NCBI GenBank assembly: GCA_013285965.1
Contig: JABDGQ010000003.1
Span: forward strand, 72,332-136,331
Source: Chlamydiota bacterium
Lineage (GTDB): Bacteria > Chlamydiota > Chlamydiia > Chlamydiales > Parachlamydiaceae
Reading direction: 5' to 3'
Length of the DNA: 64,000 nt
Part shown: positions 8,756-16,741 of the stretch, one piece after another
Position numbering within the stretch: position 1 is the first letter of the stretch
Layout of the letters: each line of letters starts with the position of its first letter
Notes under the pieces: generated by a model
What the model was told of the DNA's origin: nothing
Databases searched by the model: none
What the model saw: the letters and a program-made list of their open reading frames with translations, nothing else
Program-made: the position numbers and the translations under genes

Positions 8756-9868
8756 ATGAAACCTGAAGATATTGAAGAGTGGAATTGTGGGCGCAAAGAA
8801 GAAAAAATGGAACGAAAGCGAGCCATTGCACAAGATCGCTCTAAGTATAAAAAATCAGATCACTCCAAATATTTATTGGGGCTTGATCGGGCATTAACAA
8901 GTAAATTGTCAAAACATGTTTGGCAAGAAGGGCGCGTGTTGTCAATTATACCACAAGGAATCGTTGTTCATTGCGGAGAAGAACAACTATGCTGTACTTT
9001 AAAGGGGTTGCTTAAAAAAAATAAAACGCGCGCTAAAAATTTAGTAGCTGTGGGCGATTTAGTTTTATTTGAAAAAATTGCCCCCAGTGAGGGAATTATT
9101 AGTCATGTATTACCTCGCCACACCATTCTATCGCGCGCTGATAATTTGTCGCGTCGCAATCAACAGATTTTAGCGGTAAATGTCGATCAGGTATTAATTA
9201 CAGCTTCAGTCCTTAATCCGCCACTTAAGCCTGCTATTATTGATCGTTATATTATTGCAGCTTGCAAAGGAGCGATGCAGCCAGTAATAGTGATCAATAA
9301 AATTGATCTATTGGAAAGTGTTGAAGAATCTCTGTTACTTGATGAGCAAAAGCTATGTTATGAAGAACTACAAGAAGCGTACGCTGCTGTCAATATTCCT
9401 TTAATTGGAGTGAGTGCTATTGAAACTAATGGTATGGAAGCGCTTAAAGAAATTATGCGTGATAAAACATCTGTTTTTTCAGGACCTTCGGGAGTTGGTA
9501 AGTCATCTTTGATAAATGTATTAACAGGTTTGAATTTGCGGACAGGTGAGGTGGTTGAGAAAACTAAAAAAGGGAGTCACACGACCACTACTACACAATT
9601 ACTCTCATTGCCTTTTGGTGGTTGGTGTGTGGACACTCCTGGTATTAAGAGCTTTGGGGTGTGGGATTTGCAACTTGAGGAAATAGAAAATTATTTTACC
9701 GAAATTCATGCGCTAGGAGCACAATGCAAGTTTGCTAATTGTTCACATTTACATGAAGAGGACTGTGCCGTCATTGCAGCAGTAGAGGTTGGTACATTAT
9801 CCCCTTGGCGCTATGACTCTTATCAAGCGCTGCGACATAGTGTAGGACAGCAACATGTGCGACGATAA
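8756..9868 (+). CDS. rsgA: Small-ribosomal-subunit biogenesis GTPase RsgA
   Basis: The 370-residue protein is a circularly permuted GTPase that acts in late 30S maturation. The G motifs appear in the diagnostic order G4 (VINKIDLLE), G1 (FSGPSGVGKSS), then G3 (DTPGI). An N-terminal OB-fold region comes before them. A C-terminal zinc knuckle of pattern C-x4-C-x-H-x5-C (CKFANCSHLHEEDC) comes after. The N-terminus has a charged, lysine-rich extension of roughly 60 residues before the OB fold. An AAGGAAAT ribosome-binding site precedes the ATG. The gene sits directly downstream of the SpoU methyltransferase gene. Confidence 0.96.
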   Translation: MKPEDIEEWNCGRKEEKMERKRAIAQDRSKYKKSDHSKYLLGLDRALTSKLSKHVWQEGRVLSIIPQGIVVHCGEEQLCCTLKGLLKKNKTRAKNLVAVGDLVLFEKIAPSEGIISHVLPRHTILSRADNLSRRNQQILAVNVDQVLITASVLNPPLKPAIIDRYIIAACKGAMQPVIVINKIDLLESVEESLLLDEQKLCYEELQEAYAAVNIPLIGVSAIETNGMEALKEIMRDKTSVFSGPSGVGKSSLINVLTGLNLRTGEVVEKTKKGSHTTTTTQLLSLPFGGWCVDTPGIKSFGVWDLQLEEIENYFTEIHALGAQCKFANCSHLHEEDCAVIAAVEVGTLSPWRYDSYQALRHSVGQQHVRR

Positions 9869-9919
9869 GCGCTCTGTTTTTATAAATTAGCTTAAAAGAT
9901 TTTTTATCATTAATAAAGC

Positions 9920-11680
9920 ATGCCACCATCTCCCTCATATTTAACTAATTTAACTAATTTAACTAAGCCACTTTCTTTGAGGGCCACTATTGCCATCCTC
10001 ATTCTCTCTTTTAGCGTTGTGGCATTTGGTCAGCCGGCTTGGAGTTGGCCTTTAGGCATTGTAACAGCTGTTTGTGGCTATGCCTGCATGTGGCGCATTT
10101 TACTCACTATTCCAAAGTGGTGCAACCGCTTTTTGCTTGGCACAGTGTGGTTTATGGCCATTCAATGTGTTCAATTAAGCTGGTTTTTATCACATCCATA
10201 TTTATATATTTATGCAGCTTATTTGCTTTGCACTCTTTTAATGGGATTGCAGTGGGGGTTGCTCAGCATTTTGATTCAGCCTGCTATCTTATCAAGATGG
10301 CTGGGAATATTTGCGCTAGCTGGCTTTTGGACTATATTAGAGTGGTCACGCTTATTTTGGTTTTCAGGTTTGCCATTTAATCCAGTTGGTTTGACTTTGA
10401 CTGTCACAATTTATCCACTACAATTAGCTTCGCTAGCAGGGGTATACGGTCTTTCTTTTTGGGTTATTTTGACAAATTTATCTGTTCTAAAAATTTGGCT
10501 GACTTCTTCCACGCGGCGCTCGTTTGCAATTTTTATCAGTTTAGCACTCTTCCCATACTTATTTGGTATCCTTCATTTTTATTTGCACTCAGCAGCTTTG
10601 AAAGAGGATGCACGTCAAGTGCAGGTTGTTTTAGTGCAGCCAGGATTACTACCAGAAGAGAATTTGTCGTTTAAAAGTGCATATGAAGCACGTCAATTTG
10701 TTTTAGATGAATGGCATCAGATTCTACTGCCATTATCATCTTACAAGTATGCTAATCGTCAATATAACAATATTGATCCGGTAAGTTTAATAGTTTTTCC
10801 GGAATATTTAGTTCCATATGGCACGTTTTACCCTATTTTTCCAAAAGCAGTAGTGCAAAATTTATTTTTAGAACTATTTGGCGATGTAACGGCAGCCTTT
10901 CCACTTAAAAATGCCCTTTATGAACAAACTATTATGACTGATCGAGGACTTGATGATTTGGTATCCAATGCCTATTTCGCACAAACTATTGCTAACATAT
11001 TTGAGAGTCATGTGGTGCTTGGCTTACAAGATACTGTTTACATTGATGAGGCGGCACGTCAATCAGCCTCTTATAGTGCAGCTTTTCATTTTATACCTAA
11101 TAAAACGATAACTCACCGTTATGAGAAGCGCATATTAGTGCCATTAGGTGAATATATCCCTTTTGAATGGTGTAGGAAGTGGGCCGCTTTATATGGTGTC
11201 ACAGGCACTTTTAATTGCGGTACAGAGGCTAAGGTGTTTGATGGCCCCGTACCATTTAGCACCTCTATTTGTTATGAAGAAATTTATGGGAACATCATGC
11301 GCCAAAGCCGTCAGAAGGGTGCACAGTTATTAGTTAATTTAACTAATGATGGCTGGTTTCCAAATTCGCGATTGCCGCAACAACATTTTGATCATGCCCG
11401 TTTACGTACGATAGAAAATGGTATTCCTTTGGTACGCGCGTGTAATACCGGTGTCACAGCTGCTGTGGACAGCTTTGGTCAGATTATTGCTACTTTAGGG
11501 AAGGATACTCTGAAACAACAAACACAAAATGGAGTCTTAGCAGCTAAAATACCTTTATATCATTATCATACGCTCTATTCGCAATTTGGCGATTATTTTA
11601 TTTTAGCTATTGCTAGTTTATTTTTATTGTTATTTTTTATTAGGCTTCTTTGCAAACTGGCTTTTTTTGGAAAAAATTGA
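9920..11680 (+). CDS. lnt: Apolipoprotein N-acyltransferase with element-derived C-terminal tail
   Basis: This 586-residue inner-membrane enzyme transfers the third acyl chain onto lipoproteins. Several N-terminal membrane helices are followed by a periplasmic nitrilase domain and a final helix. The catalytic triad is visible as Glu in IVFPEYLVPYG, Lys in YEKRILVPLGEYIP and Cys in STSICYEEIYG. The N-terminus contains a threefold repeat of TTAACTAAT-like sequence. The last 12 codons and the stop lie inside a family A repeat beginning at 11641, so the tail RLLCKLAFFGKN is element-derived. In Chlamydia, lnt is recalled as lying next to lpxC. Here a 3.7-kb island separates them. Confidence 0.95.
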   Translation: MPPSPSYLTNLTNLTKPLSLRATIAILILSFSVVAFGQPAWSWPLGIVTAVCGYACMWRILLTIPKWCNRFLLGTVWFMAIQCVQLSWFLSHPYLYIYAAYLLCTLLMGLQWGLLSILIQPAILSRWLGIFALAGFWTILEWSRLFWFSGLPFNPVGLTLTVTIYPLQLASLAGVYGLSFWVILTNLSVLKIWLTSSTRRSFAIFISLALFPYLFGILHFYLHSAALKEDARQVQVVLVQPGLLPEENLSFKSAYEARQFVLDEWHQILLPLSSYKYANRQYNNIDPVSLIVFPEYLVPYGTFYPIFPKAVVQNLFLELFGDVTAAFPLKNALYEQTIMTDRGLDDLVSNAYFAQTIANIFESHVVLGLQDTVYIDEAARQSASYSAAFHFIPNKTITHRYEKRILVPLGEYIPFEWCRKWAALYGVTGTFNCGTEAKVFDGPVPFSTSICYEEIYGNIMRQSRQKGAQLLVNLTNDGWFPNSRLPQQHFDHARLRTIENGIPLVRACNTGVTAAVDSFGQIIATLGKDTLKQQTQNGVLAAKIPLYHYHTLYSQFGDYFILAIASLFLLLFFIRLLCKLAFFGKN

Positions 11681-11805
11681 TGTTTTTTGAGTAGATTTGA
11701 TTCCAAATTTTAAGAGCATATTGGCAACAAGGGGCGAAAAATTTGGGATTAAAGATGCCAAAAAGACAATTTTAACAAATAAATGTAAGTTTCCAAAGAA
11801 GGCTA
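11641..11805. repeat. Family A inverted-repeat element, copy A1 (MITE-like)
   Basis: This 165-base copy runs from TAGGCTTCTTTGCAAAC to a matching inverted terminus ending in GGCTA. The interior matches the copies at 12568 and 40490 over most of its length. Both ends read TA, which fits a TA target duplication as in IS630/Tc1-mariner transposons. That assignment is inference. Its left 40 bases encode the end of lnt. Confidence 0.8.
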
Positions 11806-11836
11806 TTCACTCAATATTTTGCAAAAGAGTGAATAG
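11803..11836. terminator. Hairpin downstream of lnt and the TPR gene
   Basis: CTATTCACTC and GAGTGAATAG form a perfect 10-bp stem around a 14-base loop. It lies between the convergent ends of lnt and the first TPR gene, where a two-way terminator would be useful. There is no long T run. The same hairpin recurs at 12728 and 13615, so it belongs to the repeated unit. Confidence 0.5.
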
Positions 11837-11853
11837 AAGTTAATTCGCGATAT

Positions 11854-11877
11854 TAAATTTCTTTCGAAAGAAGTTTA
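11854..11877. repeat. Collapsed family A palindrome
   Basis: Two family A termini abut head to head around TTTCGAAA, giving a nearly perfect 24-base palindrome. It ends directly at the stop codon of the TPR gene at 11878. It could be an excision remnant or act as a terminator. Confidence 0.65.
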
Positions 11878-12531
11878 TTATTGTTTGTATTTGTTTGAGA
11901 TCATCAAAAAGAAATTTCTAAAATATAACGGTATATTTAGTCTTAAGACAGACAAAGCCACCGTCCTAACATTATCTACTCTTCCAAGTTTTTCAGCTGC
12001 ACAGATTTGTACCATATAAAGATTGGCTATAGTATGATTGAAAATTGATGACGAATAAGTATTGAGAGCTTTAGTTGCAATGTCGCGCGCCTCTTTATAT
12101 CTAGATTGTTGATATTTGGACCAGGCTAGCCCTGCACAAAGTTCGCTTGCAATTTGTGTATTATAAGAGCTCTTAATATAATTTAATCCTTCATTAGCGA
12201 ATGATTCTGCACTTTTAAAAAGATTTCGTTTTAGTAGTGACAGGGTCATTTCAACACATAATGCAGCTTTTTTTTGTTTATCACAAGTAAGGTCTAACCC
12301 AGCTTTGGCTGCTTTAATAGCTTCCGTATAAAGAGCCTTATGATAAAGGGCTTCAGATAGTAGAATAAATAACTCAGCCTTTATTTCTTTATTTTTTGTT
12401 ATGTATAATCCTCTTGAGATTGCATGTGCTGCCACATCCCAGTTATTAGTATAAATAGCAATTGATCTATAAAATTTAGCGAATGAAACGTGATCGCTGA
12501 GACAGGCAGGGGCACTATTTGGTAAATACAT
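11878..12531 (-). CDS. TPR-like helical repeat protein, paralogue 1
   Basis: The 217-residue protein consists of helix-turn-helix units of about 36 residues, with TPR-like positions (EAIKAAKAGL, SAESFANEGL, EARDIATKAL). There is no signal peptide, membrane segment or catalytic motif. It is highly similar by eye to the next two proteins, sharing the MYLPN start, the KEIKAELFILLSEA block and the SSSIFNHTIANLYMV block. The ATG follows an AAGAGAG ribosome-binding site that all three share. No specific function is recognised. TPR repeats mediate protein-protein contacts, and an effector or scaffold role is only a guess. It is the most distal gene of the array in the direction of transcription. Confidence 0.8.
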   Translation of the reverse strand: MYLPNSAPACLSDHVSFAKFYRSIAIYTNNWDVAAHAISRGLYITKNKEIKAELFILLSEALYHKALYTEAIKAAKAGLDLTCDKQKKAALCVEMTLSLLKRNLFKSAESFANEGLNYIKSSYNTQIASELCAGLAWSKYQQSRYKEARDIATKALNTYSSSIFNHTIANLYMVQICAAEKLGRVDNVRTVALSVLRLNIPLYFRNFFLMISNKYKQ

Positions 12532-12567
12532 AAAACTCTCTTATTTTTAATTTTTTTTAAATTTTAT

Positions 12568-12730
12568 TAAACTTCTTTGCAAATTGCTTTTTTTGGAAAA
12601 ATTGATATTTTTTGAGTAGATTTGATTCCAAATTTTAAGAGCATATTGGCAACAAGGGGCGAAAAATTTGGGATTAAAGATGTCAAAAAAGACAATTTTA
12701 ACAAATAAATGTAGTTTCCAAAGAAGTCTA
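12568..12730. repeat. Family A inverted-repeat element, copy A2
   Basis: This 163-base copy with TA ends is nearly identical to A1 and to the copy at 40490. It lies upstream of TPR paralogue 1. An apparent minus-strand reading frame here (12547-12735) is made by the element and is not a gene. Confidence 0.8.
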
Positions 12731-12761
12731 TTCACTCAATATTTTGCAAAAGAGTGAATAG
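12728..12761. terminator. Repeated hairpin
   Basis: A second copy of the CTATTCACTC/GAGTGAATAG stem lies downstream of TPR paralogue 2, in the same position as the one at 11803. It is probably a weak terminator carried in the duplicated unit. Confidence 0.45.
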
Positions 12762-12778
12762 AAGTTAATTCGTGATAT

Positions 12779-12802
12779 TAAACTTCTTTCGAAAGAAGTT
12801 TA
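12779..12802. repeat. Perfect 24-base family A palindrome
   Basis: TAAACTTCTTTC is followed immediately by its exact reverse complement. This is two element termini with no interior. It abuts the stop codon of TPR paralogue 2 at 12803. Confidence 0.7.
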
Positions 12803-13465
12803 TTATTGTCTGTGTTTGTTTAATGTCATCAAAAAGAATTTTCTAAAATATAGCGGTACATTTAGTCTTAAGCCAGCCGAAGCTATCATCTTAGTAGTAT
12901 CTATTCTTCCAAGTTTTTCATTTGCACAGATTTCCACCATATAAAGATTGGCTATAGTATGATTGAAAATTGATGACGAATAAGTATTCAGAGCTCTAAT
13001 TGCAATGTCGCACGCCTCTTTATACCTAGATTGTTGATATTTGGACCAGGCTAGCGCTGCATAAAGTTCGCTTGCAATTTGTGGGTTATAAATGTCTTTA
13101 ATACAACTTAGTCCTTCTTTAGCTAATGATTCTGCACTTTTAAAAAAACTTCGTTTTAGTAGTGGCATGGCCATTGCAAGACATAATGCAGCTCTTTTTT
13201 GTTTATCACAAGTAAGGGCTAACCCAGCTTTGGCTGCTTTAATGGCTTCCGTATAAAAAGCCTTATGATAAAACCCTTCAGATAGTAGAATAAATAACTC
13301 AGCCTTTATTTCTTTATTTTTTGCTATATGTAACCCTCTTGAGATTGCATTTAATGCTACATCCCAGTTGTTATTATAAATAGCAATTAATCTATAAAGT
13401 TTAGCGAATAAAACGTGATCAACTTCATCATTGAAATAGGCATGGACGTTATTTGGTAAATACAT
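12803..13465 (-). CDS. TPR-like helical repeat protein, paralogue 2
   Basis: This 220-residue protein is the closest relative of paralogue 1, and most positions match on inspection. It shows the same succession of TPR-like helical hairpins (EAIKAAKAGLAL, SAESLAKEGL, EACDIAIRAL) and ends with a short basic tail. Differences are scattered substitutions rather than frameshifts, so the copy appears to be maintained as a coding gene. The start and ribosome-binding site match paralogue 1, and the upstream leader contains the truncated element A3. Function is unknown. The soluble, all-helical design suggests a binding protein. Confidence 0.8.
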   Translation of the reverse strand: MYLPNNVHAYFNDEVDHVLFAKLYRLIAIYNNNWDVALNAISRGLHIAKNKEIKAELFILLSEGFYHKAFYTEAIKAAKAGLALTCDKQKRAALCLAMAMPLLKRSFFKSAESLAKEGLSCIKDIYNPQIASELYAALAWSKYQQSRYKEACDIAIRALNTYSSSIFNHTIANLYMVEICANEKLGRIDTTKMIASAGLRLNVPLYFRKFFLMTLNKHRQ

Positions 13466-13490
13466 AAAACTCTCTTATTTTTAATTTTAT

Positions 13491-13617
13491 TAAACTTCTT
13501 TGCAAACTGCCTTTTTTTGGAAAATTTGGAAAAATTGATATTTTTTTGGTAGATTTGAGATTAAAGATGCCAAAAAAGACAATTTTAACAAATAAATGTA
13601 GTTTCCAAAGAATTCTA
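13491..13617. repeat. Family A element, internally deleted copy A3
   Basis: This copy has the same termini and TA ends as A2 but lacks roughly 40 interior bases between GATTTGA and GATTAAAG. It is therefore a shortened derivative, about 127 bases long. Confidence 0.72.
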
Positions 13618-13648
13618 TTCACTCAATATTTTGCAAAAGAGTGAATAA
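13615..13648. terminator. Repeated hairpin, third copy
   Basis: This is the third occurrence of the TATTCACTC/GAGTGAATA stem-loop, downstream of TPR paralogue 3. The outermost pair is lost. Confidence 0.4.
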
Positions 13649-13665
13649 AAGTTAATTTGTGGTAT

Positions 13666-13689
13666 TAAATTTCTTTCGAAAGAATTCTA
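13666..13689. repeat. Collapsed family A palindrome overlapping a stop codon
   Basis: Two abutted termini flank TTTCGAAA. The terminal TTCTA here supplies the TAG stop codon of TPR paralogue 3 on the minus strand. Confidence 0.6.
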
Positions 13690-14358
13690 TTGTTGTATGC
13701 ATTTGTTTAAGGTGGTCAAAAAGAAATTTCTAAAGTATTGCGATGTAGTTAGTCTTAAGCCAGCCAAAGCTACATTAACAATAATATCTTTTCTTCCAAG
13801 TCCTATAGCTGCATGGATTTTCACCATATAAAGATTGGCTTTGGTATGATTGAAAAGTGACGACGAATAAGTATTCAGAGCTTTAGTTGCAATGTCGCAC
13901 GCCTCTTTATACCTATATTGTTTATATTTGGACCAGGCTAGCCCTGCATAAAGTTCGCTGGCAATTTGTGGATTAAAAGTGTCCTTAATCCAATTTATTC
14001 CATTTTTAGCGCATGCTTCTGCAGTTCCAAAAAAACCTTGTTCTAGTAGTGGCATGGTCATTGCAAGGTATAATGTAGCTTTTTTTTGTTTATCACAAGT
14101 AAGGGATAACCCAATTTTGGCTACTTTAATGGCTTGCCCATAAGAACCTTTATGATAAAACGCTTCAGAGAGTAGAATAAATAAATGAGCCCTTATTTCT
14201 TTATTATTTTCTAGATACAACCCTTTTGAGATTGCACGTAGTGCCATATCCCAGTTAGAGTAGGTACTATTATAAATAGCAACTCTTCTATAATATTGAG
14301 CGAATGAAACGTGCCTATTATTAGGATAGGCAGAGGCGGCGAAATTTGATGGATACAT
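13687..14358 (-). CDS. TPR-like helical repeat protein, paralogue 3
   Basis: The 223-residue protein is clearly homologous to paralogues 1 and 2 but more diverged. It keeps the blocks KEIRAHLFILLSEAFYHKG, TCDKQKKATLYLAMTMPLL and IASELYAGLAWSKYKQ. TPR-like hairpins cover most of its length. No export signal or enzyme motif is seen. Its stop codon lies in a collapsed family A palindrome, so the extreme C-terminus may have been altered by the element. A single palindromic element remnant at 14394 precedes it instead of a full copy. Function is unknown. Confidence 0.78.
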   Translation of the reverse strand: MYPSNFAASAYPNNRHVSFAQYYRRVAIYNSTYSNWDMALRAISKGLYLENNKEIRAHLFILLSEAFYHKGSYGQAIKVAKIGLSLTCDKQKKATLYLAMTMPLLEQGFFGTAEACAKNGINWIKDTFNPQIASELYAGLAWSKYKQYRYKEACDIATKALNTYSSSLFNHTKANLYMVKIHAAIGLGRKDIIVNVALAGLRLTTSQYFRNFFLTTLNKCIQQ

Positions 14359-14393
14359 AAAACTCCCTTATTTTTAATTTTTTTAAATTTTAT

Positions 14394-14415
14394 TAGACTT
14401 TTCGAAAGAAGTCTA
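14394..14415. repeat. Collapsed family A palindrome
   Basis: TAGACTTTTCGAAAGAAGTCTA-type sequence, two termini without an interior, lies between TPR paralogues 3 and 4. It marks the fourth junction of the array. Confidence 0.65.
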
Positions 14416-14427
14416 TTGACAACAACT

Positions 14428-15132
14428 CTAATTATCAAGTGCATGCAGCCTATAGATAGTGATCAAAATTTCACTAAAAAATGTTTTTAATTTTTGTGAT
14501 GGCTTTAGCTGTAAGCCAGCATTTGCAGCCACAATTGTTTCCGTTAATTTACCTTGTTGATAAGTAGCTGCAGCGTACACCTTATAAAGAAATGCTCTTG
14601 TCTCGTTGTCGGCTTTTGGATGTTTAATTTTAAGCCCAATCTTTGCAATCTCTTCAGATTTACTCCACAAACCACGCTTATATTTACACCATGCTAATTG
14701 AACATAAAGTTCAGTAGTGGTTTGGTGGTCGTTGCTTTGCTTACTGAAACGCAGACCAATTTCGGCTGCGACTTCAGCTGTCTTAAATAATTTTTTCTCA
14801 TGTTTTATTAATGTCATCTCAAGCCAAAGTTTACCTTTTAATTGGTTGGAAGGATTGAGGGCTAATCCGATCTTCACCGCTTTAATTGCTTTTTGATAAT
14901 CAGTTTTATGCAAATAGCTTTCAGCTAATAAAACATATAACCCCGCTTTGATTTGACGATTGTTGGTAAAAGTTAAACCTGTATTAGCTGTCTGTATTGC
15001 TTTGTTCCAATTACTGCGGCAGTTTTCAAGTAAAGCTAGTTTTTTGAAAAATTTTGCATTACCATCATTAACTGTGTTTGCATGACTATAAATTGGGCCA
15101 CTTAAGTAAGGACTTGCAATGGACATGAACAC
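14428..15132 (-). CDS. TPR-like helical repeat protein, paralogue 4 (most diverged)
   Basis: This 234-residue protein is at the upstream end of the array. It shares the architecture and short motifs of the other three (NNRQIKAGLYVLLAESYLHK, TELYVQLAWCKYKRG) but is much more diverged. It may be the founder from which the others were duplicated. TPR-like units are visible as DYQKAIKAVKIGLAL, TAEVAAEIGLRF, SEEIAKIGLKI and ETIVAANAGLQL, which fit the TPR consensus well. No signal peptide or transmembrane segment is seen. The upstream AAGGAGTG ribosome-binding site supports the ATG at 15132. No function is recognised. Confidence 0.8.
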   Translation of the reverse strand: MFMSIASPYLSGPIYSHANTVNDGNAKFFKKLALLENCRSNWNKAIQTANTGLTFTNNRQIKAGLYVLLAESYLHKTDYQKAIKAVKIGLALNPSNQLKGKLWLEMTLIKHEKKLFKTAEVAAEIGLRFSKQSNDHQTTTELYVQLAWCKYKRGLWSKSEEIAKIGLKIKHPKADNETRAFLYKVYAAATYQQGKLTETIVAANAGLQLKPSQKLKTFFSEILITIYRLHALDN

Positions 15133-15376
15133 TCCTTTTTATTAAAAATTATTAGTAGATAATATAGATTTTTAAATTAATTGCAACATGAAAAAATATT
15201 TTGATTTTTTAATTAATAATTAATGAGCTATAAGAATATGAAAAGTTGATAGCTTTTAAATATGTAAAATTATTTTGTAATTTTTAAATCACAATTAAAA
15301 AAACATTGCTCAAAATACCTCTTGTTGGATAAAATCGCTTTTTCAACCATTTTATTTTTTTAAGGATAATTCTGTA

Positions 15377-16246
15377 GTGAACTCTACTTTAGAAACAGTC
15401 TATCGCAAGCAGCGTACATTGCAAAACCTATCCAGTTTTTCAGGGATTGGTATACATACAGGGCAGCAAGTTAGCTTACGTTTTTGTCCAGCTAAAGAAG
15501 GTACCGGTGTGGTTTTTAAAAGAGTTGATCTAGCTAGCCAACCTATTATTCCAGCCACCATTGAGTATGTACAAGATACAGCACGCAGTACCACCATTGG
15601 CATTAATGATATTCGCATACATACTGTTGAACATGTATTATCGGCCATTAAGGCTTATAACATTGATAATGTATGTATTGAAATTACTAACATTGAGCCG
15701 CCGGTAGGAAATGGGAGTGCAGATGTCTTTGTAGAGATGATTGAACGGGTGGGCGTATGTGAGCAAAGCCAACTGACCCCTATTTTTAAATTAAAACAAC
15801 CGGTATATTGGTCTTCACAGGATATTCAGTTAATTGCCTTGCCATACGATGGATATCGCATTAGTTATGTTTTAAATTACACTGAATCGCCATTGCTCAG
15901 TGGTCAATTTTTTTCAGTAATAGTGAATGAAGAAAATTTCAAAAAAGAGATTGCCTCTTGCCGCACTTTCTCTCTTTATAGTGAATTATCAACTTTAATC
16001 GATCGCGGTCTGATTAAAGGTGGTAGTTTAGACAATGCGGTAGTTATTAAAGACGATGCTATTTTAAGCAAGGGCGGTTTGTTTTTCCCTAATGAAATGG
16101 CACGTCATAAAATCCTTGATTTGATAGGAGATCTTTCGTTGATTGGACTTGATATGCACGCGCATATTATTGCCATTCGTTCTGGACATCCTTCTAATTT
16201 TGCCTTTGCCAAATGCTTGTTAAACCACATTACGATGGAGAATTAA
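15377..16246 (+). CDS. lpxC: UDP-3-O-acyl-N-acetylglucosamine deacetylase
   Basis: This 289-residue zinc deacetylase catalyses the committed step of lipid A synthesis. Visible motifs are HTVEHVLSAIKA with the first zinc His, PPVGNGSADVF, and HKILDLIGDLSL with the other His and the Asp zinc ligands. The terminal AIRSGHPSNFAFAK contains the catalytic His. The length is slightly short of the E. coli enzyme (305). The start is GTG at 15377 behind a TAAGGAT ribosome-binding site. The gene begins the lpxC-fabZ-lpxA-fmt cluster. Its stop codon overlaps the fabZ start region, with no gap, so the genes are cotranscribed. Confidence 0.97.
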   Translation: MNSTLETVYRKQRTLQNLSSFSGIGIHTGQQVSLRFCPAKEGTGVVFKRVDLASQPIIPATIEYVQDTARSTTIGINDIRIHTVEHVLSAIKAYNIDNVCIEITNIEPPVGNGSADVFVEMIERVGVCEQSQLTPIFKLKQPVYWSSQDIQLIALPYDGYRISYVLNYTESPLLSGQFFSVIVNEENFKKEIASCRTFSLYSELSTLIDRGLIKGGSLDNAVVIKDDAILSKGGLFFPNEMARHKILDLIGDLSLIGLDMHAHIIAIRSGHPSNFAFAKCLLNHITMEN

Positions 16247-16711
16247 ATGTCTCAGGCAGCTGATATTCCTTTTTCAATGGATATTAAACAAATTATCGAT
16301 ATTTTACCTCATCGTTATCCATTCTTACTGGTTGATCGTGTTTTGGAAATTGATTTAGAACGGGGTTATTTATTGGCGCAAAAAAATGTTACTTTTAATG
16401 AAAGCTTTTTTCAAGGACACTTTCCTGATGCACCCATAATGCCAGGGGTTTTGATTTTGGAAGCACTGGCGCAAGCGGGGGGGATTTTAGTTCACTTAAA
16501 AGGGCCAAGATCTAAAATCGCTATTTTGTTAAATGTAAATAATGCAAAATTTCGCCATCCTGTAAAACCTGGTGATGTACTACATTTGCGTGCTGAGGGG
16601 ATTCATTTTAGCAGTAAGGGTGGACGTATTAAAGCAGAAGCGCTTGTCAATCAAAAAGTAGCTGTGGAAGCTGAGATTGGATTTGTTTTTGTCGATAAAA
16701 GTCAAATTTAA
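16247..16711 (+). CDS. fabZ: 3-hydroxyacyl-ACP dehydratase FabZ
   Basis: This 154-residue hot-dog-fold enzyme dehydrates 3-hydroxyacyl-ACP during fatty acid elongation. The signature LPHRYPFLLVDRV is followed by the catalytic block QGHFPDAPIMPGVLILEALAQ with its His and Glu. The ATG follows the lpxC stop directly. FabZ competes with LpxA and LpxC for hydroxyacyl-ACP, so its place between lpxC and lpxA fits coordinated control of phospholipid and lipid A synthesis. The motifs are complete. Confidence 0.97.
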   Translation: MSQAADIPFSMDIKQIIDILPHRYPFLLVDRVLEIDLERGYLLAQKNVTFNESFFQGHFPDAPIMPGVLILEALAQAGGILVHLKGPRSKIAILLNVNNAKFRHPVKPGDVLHLRAEGIHFSSKGGRIKAEALVNQKVAVEAEIGFVFVDKSQI

Positions 16712-16741
16712 TAGATTAGTTAATTTTAAAACTGGTATTTC

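Noticed and set aside
12547..12735. Minus-strand reading frame in the TPR island
   Set aside because: It is generated entirely by the family A element A2. A similar frame appears in copy A4 (40440-40625), and neither has a ribosome-binding site or family match.
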